The notes under the pieces: model-generated
Told to the model about the DNA's origin: nothing
Seen by the model: the letters and a program-made list of their open reading frames with translations, nothing else
Database searches by the model: none
Shown here: piece after piece, positions 45,295 through 53,432 of the stretch
Layout: each line of letters starts with the position of its first letter
Position numbering within the stretch: position 1 is the first letter of the stretch
Made by a program: the position numbers and the translations under genes
DNA from: Mucilaginibacter rubeus
Lineage (GTDB): Bacteria > Bacteroidota > Bacteroidia > Sphingobacteriales > Sphingobacteriaceae
Length of the DNA: 64,000 bases
Direction: 5' to 3'
Assembly: GCF_003286415.2 (NCBI RefSeq)
Contig: NZ_CP043450.1
Span: 7,068,001-7,132,000, forward strand

Positions 45295-45876
45295 ATGAAA
45301 AAACTTATTACGGTATTAATTGCTGTTTTCAGTATATCAATTGCGATGGCGCAATCTGATAGTGTTCATGCCGTAAAAAGCTTTTATGCAGATAATGCGC
45401 CGGATTCTATTTATCATCATTTACCTGATGCAAAGGAAAACACACCTACATATATTGTCAATAACAACATTATTTCTAATTTAAATTCAATTGATCCAAA
45501 TACCATAACGGGAATAGAAGTATTAAAAGATAATGCACGGATCCCTGATAATTTCAAAAACCTCAATAAGTATGGACTGGTAAAGGTCAATCTAAAAGCA
45601 GACATCAAAATAGAAACCAAATCATTTAAAGCAATTGGACAATGGCTCAATATGAAAGGGCCGGTTAAATATGCCGTTGACGGTTTTTTTATTGATGATG
45701 AAAATATATTAATAGCCACAGATTCTATTTTGGGTATAGATGTGATCTCAAATAAATTTAATAAAGCGGAAGCAGGTGCAACTATAAACGTATGGACATT
45801 AAGCCCTGCAAATCGTAAAGGGCTTTTACAAGTAAAGCGGCCTACTGATAAACCGGGTGTTATTTATATAAGATAG
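45295..45876 (+). CDS. Secreted plug-like protein without receptor barrel
   Basis: A 193-residue exported protein (signal to AMAQ, residue 20). The segment TYIVNNNIISNLNSIDPN followed by GIEVLKDNA is very like the TonB-dependent receptor plug motif (VDG..I..L..I.P..I..IEVLKD). A second, weaker copy, YAVDGFFIDDEN with GIDVIS, follows. No beta-barrel is present, so it is a free plug-like protein, perhaps a repeat of that fold. It lies 7 bp before the next gene. Role unknown. Confidence 0.65.
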   Translation: MKKLITVLIAVFSISIAMAQSDSVHAVKSFYADNAPDSIYHHLPDAKENTPTYIVNNNIISNLNSIDPNTITGIEVLKDNARIPDNFKNLNKYGLVKVNLKADIKIETKSFKAIGQWLNMKGPVKYAVDGFFIDDENILIATDSILGIDVISNKFNKAEAGATINVWTLSPANRKGLLQVKRPTDKPGVIYIR

Positions 45877-45883
45877 ATCCGAT

Positions 45884-46318
45884 ATGAAATTAATTATATT
45901 TTCATTGATATTGATTTTCTCCGGATCGATAAAACAATATCACGAGGAACAGCTCCATATTTATGTAGGTAAAAAGCATGACAAATATTTGGGGTGCTTA
46001 AATTGCAGTAAGGATGAGTCAAAATCCATTTGGAGCCCCTTTGGAGATTACGGCTCCAGGCATATGCCGAATGCTATTTGGAATGAACTTGGAAAATATG
46101 GGAGTGCTAATAGTCAATATTCCCCTTTTAACAACGATGCCAAGTATCCTCCCATTATTTTAGACAATCATAAAAGGTTCTGTGGATATTTGACTGTAAA
46201 TAAAAATAATCAGCAACGCAGCAAAAATTACCTTGCTGAGCAAATTTGTGATGATATTGACCATATCCGGGAGGATATAGCGAATTGGTATAGCTGGGCT
46301 ATTGATAGGAACTATTAG
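45884..46318 (+). CDS. Hypothetical protein with LGCLNC and YGS repeats
   Basis: A 144-residue protein with a weak N-terminal hydrophobic signal (MKLIIFSLILIFSGS). Motifs are YLGCLNCSKDES, SIWSPFGDYGS, AIWNELGKYGS and YSPFNNDAKYPPII: short tandem W-x-x-x-G-x-YGS units. A family with this layout occurs in diverse bacteria, but I do not know a name for it. The two cysteines form CxxC. It is 7 bp after the plug-like gene, so they are probably cotranscribed. Confidence 0.55.
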   Translation: MKLIIFSLILIFSGSIKQYHEEQLHIYVGKKHDKYLGCLNCSKDESKSIWSPFGDYGSRHMPNAIWNELGKYGSANSQYSPFNNDAKYPPIILDNHKRFCGYLTVNKNNQQRSKNYLAEQICDDIDHIREDIANWYSWAIDRNY

Positions 46319-46380
46319 GTGTCAAAATAATTTTATTTCATTTAAAATCTTTTTCTTTGCCGGTCGTCATACTATAGTAT

Positions 46381-46845
46381 ATGTACGCCTTTATTTTAGC
46401 ACTGCACTCCCTTATTCGCTGGTTTGTTTTGGTCAGCCTGCTTTTTGCCCTGTATCGCGCTTATACCGGATGGCTGGGTAATAAAACGTATTCCAAATTA
46501 GATAATCGTGCCCGAATCATCGCGGCAACAGTTGCACACATCCAACTGGTTGTGGGACTTTGGCTATATTTTATAAGCCCGGTAGTAAGTTATTTTTTGA
46601 GCCATTTTAAAGAAGGAGTGCAAAATCGTCAGATAAGATTTTTCGGCATGGAGCACATCACCATGATGCTTATAGGTATTACGCTGATCACCATTGCATC
46701 AGCCAAAGCAAAAAGAAAAACAACCGATCAGGAGAAATTTAAAACCCTGGCTATCTGGTTAACCATTGCCTTGTTGGTGATACTGAGTTCAATCCCATGG
46801 TCGTTTTCGCCACTGATCAGCCGCCCATTGTTCAGGCCGTTTTAA
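46381..46845 (+). CDS. Four-helix membrane protein, cytochrome b-like
   Basis: A 154-residue protein with four hydrophobic segments (about 4-27, 45-68, 90-107 and 121-142). Histidines lie at positions 9, 53 and 92 (LHSLIRW, AHIQLVV, EHITMM) close to the helices, which fits a small haem-binding or b-type membrane cytochrome fold, though this is a guess. No operon partner: upstream gene ends 62 bp before and a repeat-rich stretch follows. Confidence 0.65.
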   Translation: MYAFILALHSLIRWFVLVSLLFALYRAYTGWLGNKTYSKLDNRARIIAATVAHIQLVVGLWLYFISPVVSYFLSHFKEGVQNRQIRFFGMEHITMMLIGITLITIASAKAKRKTTDQEKFKTLAIWLTIALLVILSSIPWSFSPLISRPLFRPF

Positions 46846-47380
46846 ACTTTTGTGTTGCTGACAAACGAAGCATCTTCCTCATTTTATATAGCGGCTCTGC
46901 CTGGCGAAGAAGATCCTTCATGCCTACCCATGGCATAATTAAAACCGGATGTTTTTCGCAGCAGATCAGCTTCGGGTGAAAACGGGCAGAACAATGCGGG
47001 GAATGTGCGGCTGCAGGGGGCATAGCAAGTTTTTGCAGAAGCTGGGGATAGGGCGAATCGGGGCAAAATAATTGCAGCCCGTGGTTCTGTTCGTTTTGCA
47101 GGGCAAAGGCCGTGAGGTGGGTTGGAGCGTAGGGTGCGCGCAAAGAAGCCTTTCTGCTGCAAGCCTTTTTGGGTACTTTTGAGGCTACAAAAGTGCCTGG
47201 CCTCGCGCGGCCAAGAGCGCGACGATGTAAGTTCACTACAACAATAAGTCGTTACCTGCCTATCGGGGATTGCTTCGTGCCTCGCAATGACGCCGCGGAT
47301 ATGTCATTTGACTTTTACCGATCTCTATTTTATACCACTCAGCATGACAAGGCTCAAAATCCGAAATCGAACATCCGAAT
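46846..47380. other. Non-coding GC-rich repeat-like region with a repeat fragment
   Basis: Open frames on both strands are low-complexity and Cys/His/Pro-rich and do not look like real proteins. The stretch 46980-47230 is markedly more GC-rich than its surroundings and contains TTTTTGGGTACTTTTGAGGC and CTCGCGCGGCCAAGAGCGCG. It ends in half of the palindromic repeat (47255-47293). The composition suggests a multi-copy intergenic element; this needs confirmation by copy number. Confidence 0.4.
47255..47293. repeat. Palindromic dispersed repeat, half copy D
   Basis: Only the right arm is present (GGGGATTGCTTCGTGCCTCG then CAATGACGC), with the core end CCTGCCTATCG next to it. No left arm is found, so it is a truncated copy that cannot fold on its own. 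Confidence 0.75.
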
Positions 47381-47803
47381 TCACAAAATCTGGTTAAACT
47401 CCAACCTTTCACCATCCGGCCCGGTGATGTTAAAATATTTACAGCCGTTTTTCCAGAATTGTAGAAATACGGGTTCGGGTTCAAGGATATTTAGGCCTGC
47501 TTCTTTAACGGTTTTATAGGTAAGGTCGATATCATCTACATCAAAGGCTACATGGTCTACATGGCCGTTTGATCGCGCGCGAATCTCAGCTAATGAAACT
47601 TCGGGAAGCTGATACAATTCCATGATCATGTTGCCGCGCTGCATCATGATGCAGGTGCCACTGCCGCCATTATCCGTAAACGGGGCCTGCATTACGTTGT
47701 TGAAGCCGAGTCTGCTGTAAAATTGCTGTGATACTTCAATGTTGGTTACCGGTATACCTATATGTTGTATGCCGTTAATTGCTAAATTTATAACGTTTGC
47801 CAT
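47381..47803 (-). CDS. VOC family protein, lactoylglutathione lyase-like
   Basis: A 140-residue glyoxalase-fold protein. Probable metal ligands: His in IQHIGIPV, Glu in IMELYQLPE, His in HVDHVAFDV and Glu in GERLEFNQI, in the usual order for the family. It resembles glyoxalase I or methylmalonyl-CoA epimerase; which reaction is unknown. Placed beside bshA, whose bacillithiol product can serve detoxification by such enzymes, but the gene is on the other strand. Confidence 0.85.
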   Translation of the reverse strand: MANVINLAINGIQHIGIPVTNIEVSQQFYSRLGFNNVMQAPFTDNGGSGTCIMMQRGNMIMELYQLPEVSLAEIRARSNGHVDHVAFDVDDIDLTYKTVKEAGLNILEPEPVFLQFWKNGCKYFNITGPDGERLEFNQIL

Positions 47804-47975
47804 GTTGATAATCAGCTATTTGTTTGAGCTTCTAATATACAGTTAAACACAGGTAATAAACTTAAATTAAGAAGCTGTTGGTTGATATTATCATCCGGCC
47901 ATCATTTTACACAGCCTTAACACATTTGATGTAAATTGCTGTTAAACTTGCACCAATTAAAACATATTCATATTA

Positions 47976-49118
47976 ATGAAAATCGGAATTGTTTGTTACC
48001 CAACCTTTGGCGGAAGCGGGGTTGTTGCCACTGAACTTGGTAAAGCCCTTGCAGACCGTGGTCACCAGGTACATTTTGTGACCTATAACCAGCCGGCCCG
48101 GTTGGATCTCTTTTCCGAAAACCTGTTCTATCACGAAGTTTCGGTTTCTAACTATCCGCTGTTTGATTTTCCGCCCTATGAGCTGGCCCTGGCAAGCAGG
48201 CTGGTTGATGTGGTGCGTCATGAGCAGTTGGATGTACTACATGTGCATTATGCTATCCCCCATGCTTCGGCCGCTTTTATGGCTAAGCAGATCCTGATGA
48301 CCTATGGCATTTATATCCCGGTAGTAACTACGTTGCACGGTACCGATATTACCCTGGTTGGTAAGGACCGTACCTTTAAGCCGGTTGTTACTTTTTCTAT
48401 CAACCAAAGCGATGGGGTAACCGCGGTATCGCAAAATCTTAAGGACGATACCTATAAGTTTTTTGATATTAAGAAGGATATCCTCGTGATTCCTAACTTT
48501 ATTGATCTTACCAGGTTCAGCCTTAAACCCAAAGATCATTTTAAGAAGGCTATTGCTCCGTCGGGCGAAAAAATCCTGGTACATACCTCCAACTTCCGTA
48601 AAGTAAAACGTACCGAGGATGTAGTGAAGATCTTTGCCAAAGTGATTAAAAAGATCCCATCTAAGTTGTTGATGGTGGGCGATGGTCCCGAACGCTCTAT
48701 GTGCGAACAGCTTTGCCGCGATTTGGGGGTTACCGATAACGTACGCTTTTTGGGTAAACAGGATGCTGTTGAAGAAATCCTTTCTGTATCGGATCTGTTC
48801 CTGATGCCATCACAATCAGAAAGTTTTGGTTTGGCAGCGCTGGAAGCGATGGCTTGTAAGGTGCCGGTAATCAGCAGTAACGCGGGCGGTTTGCCCGAAT
48901 TAAATGTTGACGGTGTAACAGGATTTTTAAAAGAACCAGGCGATATTGACGGTATGGCCGAAAAAGCAATATTTATTTTGGAAGATGAGGAACGTTTAGC
49001 TAAATTTAAAGAAAATGCGCTGGCGCACGCCAAAGAGTTCGAATTGTCTACCATTTTGCCCAAGTACGAGAACTTTTATTTAGAAGTAATTGAGCAAAAT
49101 AAAACAAAGGCTGTTTAA
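47976..49118 (+). CDS. bshA: N-acetyl-alpha-D-glucosaminyl L-malate synthase BshA
   Basis: First enzyme of bacillithiol synthesis; it joins UDP-GlcNAc and L-malate. A GT-B fold glycosyltransferase of family 4 with 380 residues. MKIGIVCYPTFGGSGVVATE at the N terminus is the BshA signature, followed by HVHYAIPHA, TTLHGTDITLVG and the C-terminal donor-site motif MPSQSESFGLAALEAMA. No bshB or bshC is adjacent. It lies on its own, 107 bp before a small gene. Confidence 0.95.
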   Translation: MKIGIVCYPTFGGSGVVATELGKALADRGHQVHFVTYNQPARLDLFSENLFYHEVSVSNYPLFDFPPYELALASRLVDVVRHEQLDVLHVHYAIPHASAAFMAKQILMTYGIYIPVVTTLHGTDITLVGKDRTFKPVVTFSINQSDGVTAVSQNLKDDTYKFFDIKKDILVIPNFIDLTRFSLKPKDHFKKAIAPSGEKILVHTSNFRKVKRTEDVVKIFAKVIKKIPSKLLMVGDGPERSMCEQLCRDLGVTDNVRFLGKQDAVEEILSVSDLFLMPSQSESFGLAALEAMACKVPVISSNAGGLPELNVDGVTGFLKEPGDIDGMAEKAIFILEDEERLAKFKENALAHAKEFELSTILPKYENFYLEVIEQNKTKAV

Positions 49119-49225
49119 CCAACAGTTGTAATAAACCTGATACAATTCTAAAAATATTCTTAAAAAGTTAAATTTTATCGGTTTCGTTAATTAATTTAGT
49201 TTTTCACTCCTAAAAGTTAAAACTT

Positions 49226-49417
49226 ATGGCAAAGCACACACTAAAAAGCGGACAACTCCTTAAGTACATCGGAAAGAAATGGAAAAACCTGCATATAGGT
49301 CATCCATTAAAATTTATGGGGTACGATGAGAATAGTTTCGCCGACATCTGGGTGGAATACCAGGGTAAATTAATGCTTCTGGCTCTGAAGGATGTGGAAA
49401 CACTAAGCATTGCTTAA
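49226..49417 (+). CDS. Small hypothetical protein (63 aa)
   Basis: A 63-residue basic protein with beta-strand character (MAKHTLKSGQLLKYIGKKW, then VEYQGKLMLLALKDVETL). It has no signal peptide and no recognised domain. AT-rich leader upstream, good terminator downstream (49457). The clean ATG and codon usage like the neighbours suggest a real gene. Confidence 0.6.
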   Translation: MAKHTLKSGQLLKYIGKKWKNLHIGHPLKFMGYDENSFADIWVEYQGKLMLLALKDVETLSIA

Positions 49418-49456
49418 GTAGAATAACTTGAGCCGGCTGGCTCAAACCGGCCTGGA

Positions 49457-49502
49457 AAAATAGCCTTACTCATGCACACGTGCTAAGTAAGGCTATTTTG
49501 TT
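49457..49502 (+). terminator. Intrinsic terminator after the 63-aa gene
   Basis: AAAATAGCCTTACT pairs perfectly (14 bp) with AGTAAGGCTATTTT, then TG and T residues. A smaller GCCGG hairpin precedes it. Confidence 0.9.
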
Positions 49503-49580
49503 TTGTAGATTTTAGAATCCCCTATTCAGAGTAATAATCCATAAAAGATAGTTAGAACATTTTAAATGTATGGATTGTGC

Positions 49581-49702
49581 GATTCCCTCCCCTGGGAGGG
49601 TGTAGGGAGGGGTTTCAACGACAGGCCCGGTCTGTTGACAAGACGCGTAAACCCCTCCCTGCCAGCACACAATCCTAACGCGCCCCTCCCAAGGGAGGGA
49701 GT
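49581..49702. repeat. Imperfect inverted repeat with CCCTCCC arms
   Basis: The arm GATTCCCTCCCCTGGGAGGG at the left and CCCCTCCCAAGGGAGGGAGT at the right are nearly complementary. Inner arms GGGAGGGGTTT and AAACCCCTCCC also pair. The right arm holds extra bases that repeat GGATTGTG from the left flank. It looks like a degenerate dispersed repeat. Confidence 0.55.
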
Positions 49703-49804
49703 TGTCAATTCACGGGCTATTACTGTCTCAATGGGGAATCACACATCTTGTACTTTTAAAACTTTTGTTTTAGAAAAAAAGAAACCTATATTAGCATCAC
49801 AAAA

Positions 49805-49855
49805 GGAAATGGTGTCTTCCTACTTAACCGCCCTAAAAAGCTGATGGCGCCTACA
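49805..49855 (+). promoter_or_regulatory. Fluoride riboswitch (crcB motif)
   Basis: The aptamer shows the order GGAAATGGTGTCTTCC, AACCGCCC and GCTGATGGCGCCTAC, which follows the crcB consensus (GG-N-GATGG...-CC...-AACCGCC...-CTGATG-N-CNCCTAC). GGTGTC (49811-49816) can pair with GGCGCC (49846-49851) by Watson-Crick and G-U pairs, where consensus elements pair GGAGTC with GACTCC. Fluoride binding lets downstream transcription continue. It is followed by a terminator-like hairpin and a CLC-F gene, the classical target. Confidence 0.88.
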
Positions 49856-49866
49856 GATAATTAACT

Positions 49867-49896
49867 CACAGGCTTTTGTCCTGTGCTAATTTTTTG
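49867..49896 (+). terminator. Regulatory terminator (riboswitch expression platform)
   Basis: CACAGG-CTTTTGT-CCTGTG followed by CTAATTTTTTG lies 11 bp after the aptamer and 22 bp before the antiporter ATG. Such a terminator between aptamer and gene fits transcriptional control. Confidence 0.65.
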
Positions 49897-49918
49897 TGGG
49901 TAAATAAATATCAGCAAT

Positions 49919-51301
49919 ATGCAAAACCAACTTTTTTCTTCGCAACATTTCGCAATCCTAAAAAATGCCCTCCGGTGGACGGTCATTATCATTCCTATAG
50001 CTGTAGTTATTGGCAGTGCTGTGGCTTTGTTCCTGTGGCTGTTGAGTTGGGCTATTCATTTCAGGTTTGCACATAGCTGGCTCTTGTACCTGTTGCCGCT
50101 GGCGGGTATAGCTATATTTTTTTTATACAAGCTTTTGGGCGGCTCTGCCGAAAAGGGGAATAATTTAATTATCGACGAGATCCATAATCCAGGCGGAGGG
50201 GTGCCTAAACGGATGGCGCCGCTGGTATTAATTACCACCATTATTACACACCTGTTCGGCGGCTCGGCCGGGCGCGAGGGCACGGCCGTGCAAATGGGTG
50301 GCAGTTTAGCCCAAATGATAGGTAAGTGGCTTAAGCTGAATGATGCCGATACGCAAACGGTGCTTACCGCAGGAATAGCAGCAGGCTTCGGGGCGGTGTT
50401 TGGTACGCCATTAACCGGCGCTGTTTTTGCTATGGAAGTATTAACCATTGGCCGGGTACAGTATAACGCACTGCTGCCCTGCCTCATAGCCGGTATAGTT
50501 GGCGATGTAACTGTGGCTGCCTGGGGCGTTCATCATACGCCCTATCATATCGATATTATCCCTCTTATCCCGCACTGGTTTTCGGGTTATATCTCAACCG
50601 ATCTGTTGATGATCATGAAAACGATAGTAGCGTCAATCGCTTTCGGCCTGGCCAGTTACCTGTTTGCAAAAATGGTGCATGGTATTAAAAGCTTTTTTAC
50701 CAAATACGTAAAAACGCCCTGGCTTATTCCTTTTATCGGCGGCTTGATCATCATCGCGCTTACTTACATTAACGGAAAACCCGATTATTTAAGCTTAGGT
50801 GTGGATGCCGAACATTTGGGTGCTATTACTATTCCCTCGGCTTTTCATGCCGGAGGCGCTGATACCTGGAGCTGGCTCTGGAAAACAATTTATACTACCA
50901 TAACGCTTGGCACCGGTTTTAAAGGCGGCGAAGTAACACCGCTGTTTTATATTGGCGCTACTTTGGGAAATACGCTATCCGGCTTGTTGGGTGCGCCGGT
51001 AAGTTTGTTTGCCGCTTTAGGCTTTATCGCTGTTTTTGCGGGAGCAACCAACACGCCGCTGGCTTGTACGTTTATGGGGATAGAACTTTTTGGGGGCGAG
51101 CATGCCCTGTTATTTGCCGTTGCATGCTTTACAGCTTACCTTTTCAGCGGGCACACAGGTATCTACGGTTCGCAAAGAATTGGTGTAACCAAACTCAGTG
51201 ATGATCCGGCTGATGACAAAACACTTTCCGACGCGATGAAAAAGCGCAGTTATTTATACCAGAAACTGGCAAAATACAGTCCATTAAAAGGAAACGATTA
51301 A
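49919..51301 (+). CDS. clcF: CLC-F type fluoride/proton antiporter
   Basis: A CLC-fold membrane exporter of fluoride in exchange for protons, 460 residues. The anion-site sequence GNNLIIDEIH replaces GSGIP of chloride CLCs and is a known CLC-F signature. The gating motif is GREGT, with Glu120, and a GGEVTPLFYIGATLG segment is near the C terminus. About ten or more hydrophobic segments are visible. It lies directly downstream of a fluoride riboswitch, which confirms the role. Its stop is 3 bp from the convergent methyltransferase gene. Confidence 0.92.
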   Translation: MQNQLFSSQHFAILKNALRWTVIIIPIAVVIGSAVALFLWLLSWAIHFRFAHSWLLYLLPLAGIAIFFLYKLLGGSAEKGNNLIIDEIHNPGGGVPKRMAPLVLITTIITHLFGGSAGREGTAVQMGGSLAQMIGKWLKLNDADTQTVLTAGIAAGFGAVFGTPLTGAVFAMEVLTIGRVQYNALLPCLIAGIVGDVTVAAWGVHHTPYHIDIIPLIPHWFSGYISTDLLMIMKTIVASIAFGLASYLFAKMVHGIKSFFTKYVKTPWLIPFIGGLIIIALTYINGKPDYLSLGVDAEHLGAITIPSAFHAGGADTWSWLWKTIYTTITLGTGFKGGEVTPLFYIGATLGNTLSGLLGAPVSLFAALGFIAVFAGATNTPLACTFMGIELFGGEHALLFAVACFTAYLFSGHTGIYGSQRIGVTKLSDDPADDKTLSDAMKKRSYLYQKLAKYSPLKGND

Positions 51302-51304
51302 GAT

Positions 51305-52051
51305 TTACCTGGTAGCTGTCACTACGATATAAGGTGATAACAGTTTTGATTCAACCGGGATAATTTTGGTGAAAACCTTGCCTGCTACCCAAACCAGTTT
51401 GGTAATTGCCTTAGCAATGGCAGGTTTGTTAGCCTTATCTTCCAGCCAGACAGAAAATTTGCCGTAGTAATATGCTTCAACATTTTTCAGCCCAAGCTCT
51501 TTACAGTAGCCGGCCAGTAAGGCAGGGTTCATGCTGCTGATGTTGTGCTTTTCGTAGTTGTTAAGGTCGTAATTGCGTTGTATCCATCCGTTAACACCGG
51601 TGAAGTTAGGCAGGGTAATGAACAGCGTGCCACCCGGTTTCAGGAAAGACAGGTGTTTTTCGATGATGCCTTTGGTATCGTTAAAATGCTCAATCAACCC
51701 GCATGAAAGCACCAGGTCATATTCGGTTTCGGGTTGATATTTGAACAGGTCGCCTTCAATAACCGCGACATCTTTATCGTCAAGCTGATTGGCGTCCAGC
51801 ACATCCTTCAAAACTTTAGGGTGAACATAAAAATCAAACAGGGTGGTTTTTAACCCGAAATACTTCTTCAAAAAAATAGCGAAATAACCCGGAAAACCAC
51901 CAAGCTCAATGGCCGACGCTGGTTTGTTGGCATCCGTAATGTTTTTTAGCAGCTTATGAAAAGTATAATTAGCCGGCACATTAAATGCCAGGTCTTTTTT
52001 TGATTCCCAGTAACCGGCCCAAAATGCCTTGTCGGTGAGTTCGTTGCTCAT
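51305..52051 (-). CDS. Class I SAM-dependent methyltransferase
   Basis: A 248-residue cytoplasmic methyltransferase. Motif I is AIELGGFPGYFAIFL; VLSCGLIEHF (motif IV-like) and LKPGGTLFITLPN (motif VI-like) follow. No substrate can be deduced. The start is 5 nt downstream of a TACATTTG element, so the message may be leaderless. Confidence 0.88.
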   Translation of the reverse strand: MSNELTDKAFWAGYWESKKDLAFNVPANYTFHKLLKNITDANKPASAIELGGFPGYFAIFLKKYFGLKTTLFDFYVHPKVLKDVLDANQLDDKDVAVIEGDLFKYQPETEYDLVLSCGLIEHFNDTKGIIEKHLSFLKPGGTLFITLPNFTGVNGWIQRNYDLNNYEKHNISSMNPALLAGYCKELGLKNVEAYYYGKFSVWLEDKANKPAIAKAITKLVWVAGKVFTKIIPVESKLLSPYIVVTATR

Positions 52052-52056
52052 GGGTG

Positions 52057-52064
52057 CAAATGTA
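52057..52064 (-). promoter_or_regulatory. Candidate -7 element of the methyltransferase, nearly leaderless
   Basis: On the minus strand TACATTTG-CACCC-ATG, with exactly the same 5-nt spacing to the start codon as at cysS. Confidence 0.5.
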
Positions 52065-52185
52065 TAAAAAGTAGGCAGTATTCAGTTTGCAGTTGAAAGT
52101 TCATTTAGTAGTCATCGAGTTAAAGCAAAGTATGTTTTAGAAATATTAGGGATATCTTTAAATTAATCGGTTTGTATAAGATTAT

Positions 52186-53157
52186 ATGCCAAAAACATTT
52201 GTTGTAGGAGACATTCACGGGTGCCATGATGAGCTTATAGCGCTTGTTAAAAAGATAGGCTTAACCGATGAAGATACCCTCATTTCGGTAGGCGATATAG
52301 TTGACAGGGGCAATAAATCGAAAGCGGTTTATGAGTATCTTAAGTATCGCCCGAATACCAAAGTGCTGATTGGCAATCATGAAAGAAAACACCTAAACAG
52401 TGTGCTGAGCTACGCGCAGGAAATTGTCAAAGTGCAATTCGCGGAGGACTATCAATCGTTTTTAGATTGGTTAAGTGCACTTGGTTATTATTATGAAACA
52501 GAGGAAGCTATTATTGTTCACGCAGCTTTTGAACATGACAAGGCTTTGGATCAGCAAAAAGAAGAGGTATTGAGCGGGGCGACAGCAGGCGATCGCTATT
52601 TAGAAAAAAAATATCTGCCTGAAACTTACTGGAGTGAATATTACAAAGGGGAGAAGCCTGTTATTTATGGCCATCATGTGGTCGGTGATGTGCCCCTGAT
52701 AAAAAACAATACTTACGGCATCGACACCGACGCATGTCATGGCGGTTTTTTGACAGCCATCGAGCTGCCGGGCTTTATTGTTCACCGGGTAAAAGCAAAA
52801 CAAGATTATTGGAAAAGTGAGCAGAAGATATGGCAAACAACCGTTCTGAAATCTAAAGACTGGCCTAACATGGAGTTTATCACCATCAGAAAACAATTGG
52901 AAAAGCTATCGTTTGTTGATGAAGCAGAAGCTCTGGTGTTTTTAAATAACGTGGAAAAATGGATAACTGCGCTGGAGAATTTAATCCCGGGATTAAAGGC
53001 CCGGATAGATTTATTCACGTTAGAATTATTGAACACCCACCAGGAGCAATTTAGTATAGAGGCAAGCAAGCTTGATTTCAAGACATTCGTTTTTAAGAGC
53101 AAAGCAAATAATTTAAAACTTGATGATCTGAAGAAAGGGCTCAATACCCCCCCTTAA
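52186..53157 (+). CDS. PPP-family metallophosphatase
   Basis: A 323-residue calcineurin-like phosphoesterase of the bacterial PrpA/PrpB type. Metal ligands: Asp9 and His11 (GDIHGCHDE), Asp37 with Asp40-Arg41 (GDIVDRGNK), Asn64-His65-Glu66 (GNHE), and late His in YGHHVVGD. It may dephosphorylate proteins or small nucleotides. The last 100 residues form a helical extension not found in short relatives. No partner is adjacent. Confidence 0.9.
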   Translation: MPKTFVVGDIHGCHDELIALVKKIGLTDEDTLISVGDIVDRGNKSKAVYEYLKYRPNTKVLIGNHERKHLNSVLSYAQEIVKVQFAEDYQSFLDWLSALGYYYETEEAIIVHAAFEHDKALDQQKEEVLSGATAGDRYLEKKYLPETYWSEYYKGEKPVIYGHHVVGDVPLIKNNTYGIDTDACHGGFLTAIELPGFIVHRVKAKQDYWKSEQKIWQTTVLKSKDWPNMEFITIRKQLEKLSFVDEAEALVFLNNVEKWITALENLIPGLKARIDLFTLELLNTHQEQFSIEASKLDFKTFVFKSKANNLKLDDLKKGLNTPP

Positions 53158-53315
53158 AATCATGCAGATAGCTGATCGGTTAGATATCGATTATCCTGTT
53201 ATCCCGTGAATAGACTGACCTTTATTGCGGCAATTTGTTGATCTGTGGCGCTAATATATTCCTTTTGCATAGTGCCGTCTGTTTTCCATTCTTACAGCCA
53301 TAGTTCACTTAGTTT
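53158..53315. other. Intergenic stretch with a possible gene remnant
   Basis: On the minus strand (53199-53270) ATG CAA AAG GAA starts a 23-codon frame encoding MQKEYISATDQQIAAIKVSL that looks like the beginning of a truncated small-domain protein. No further homologous sequence continues. It lies directly upstream of the operator of the first AraC gene. Confidence 0.25.
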
Positions 53316-53345
53316 ATCCGGGAATAAATTACAATCATCCGGGAA
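53316..53345 (+). promoter_or_regulatory. Direct-repeat operator of the first AraC gene (21-bp period)
   Basis: ATCCGGGAA occurs at 53316-53324 and again at 53337-53345, exactly 21 bp apart, two helical turns. A non-consensus -7-like CAACTTTG follows at 53378-53385, 38 bp from the CGGGAA start. Close similarity to the element before the second hydrolase gene (56108). Confidence 0.7.
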
Positions 53346-53432
53346 TTAAACATAGATATGCTAAGCCAATGAATAAGCAACTTTGTGTAATTAATTAAAC
53401 AACAGTGTAATAGCTGTATTGAATTTAACAAG

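Larger units (their letters stand above)
49418..49804. other. Intergenic stretch with terminator and a GC-rich inverted repeat
   Basis: Contains the terminator at 49457 and the repeat at 49581. The rest, about 100 bp on each side, holds no open frame or signal that I recognise until the riboswitch at 49805. Confidence 0.4.

Noticed and set aside
46832..47236. 134-residue minus-strand frame
   Set aside because: Cys/His/Pro-rich, composition unlike proteins of the neighbours; it runs into the end of the membrane protein gene. Treated as repeat-like non-coding DNA.
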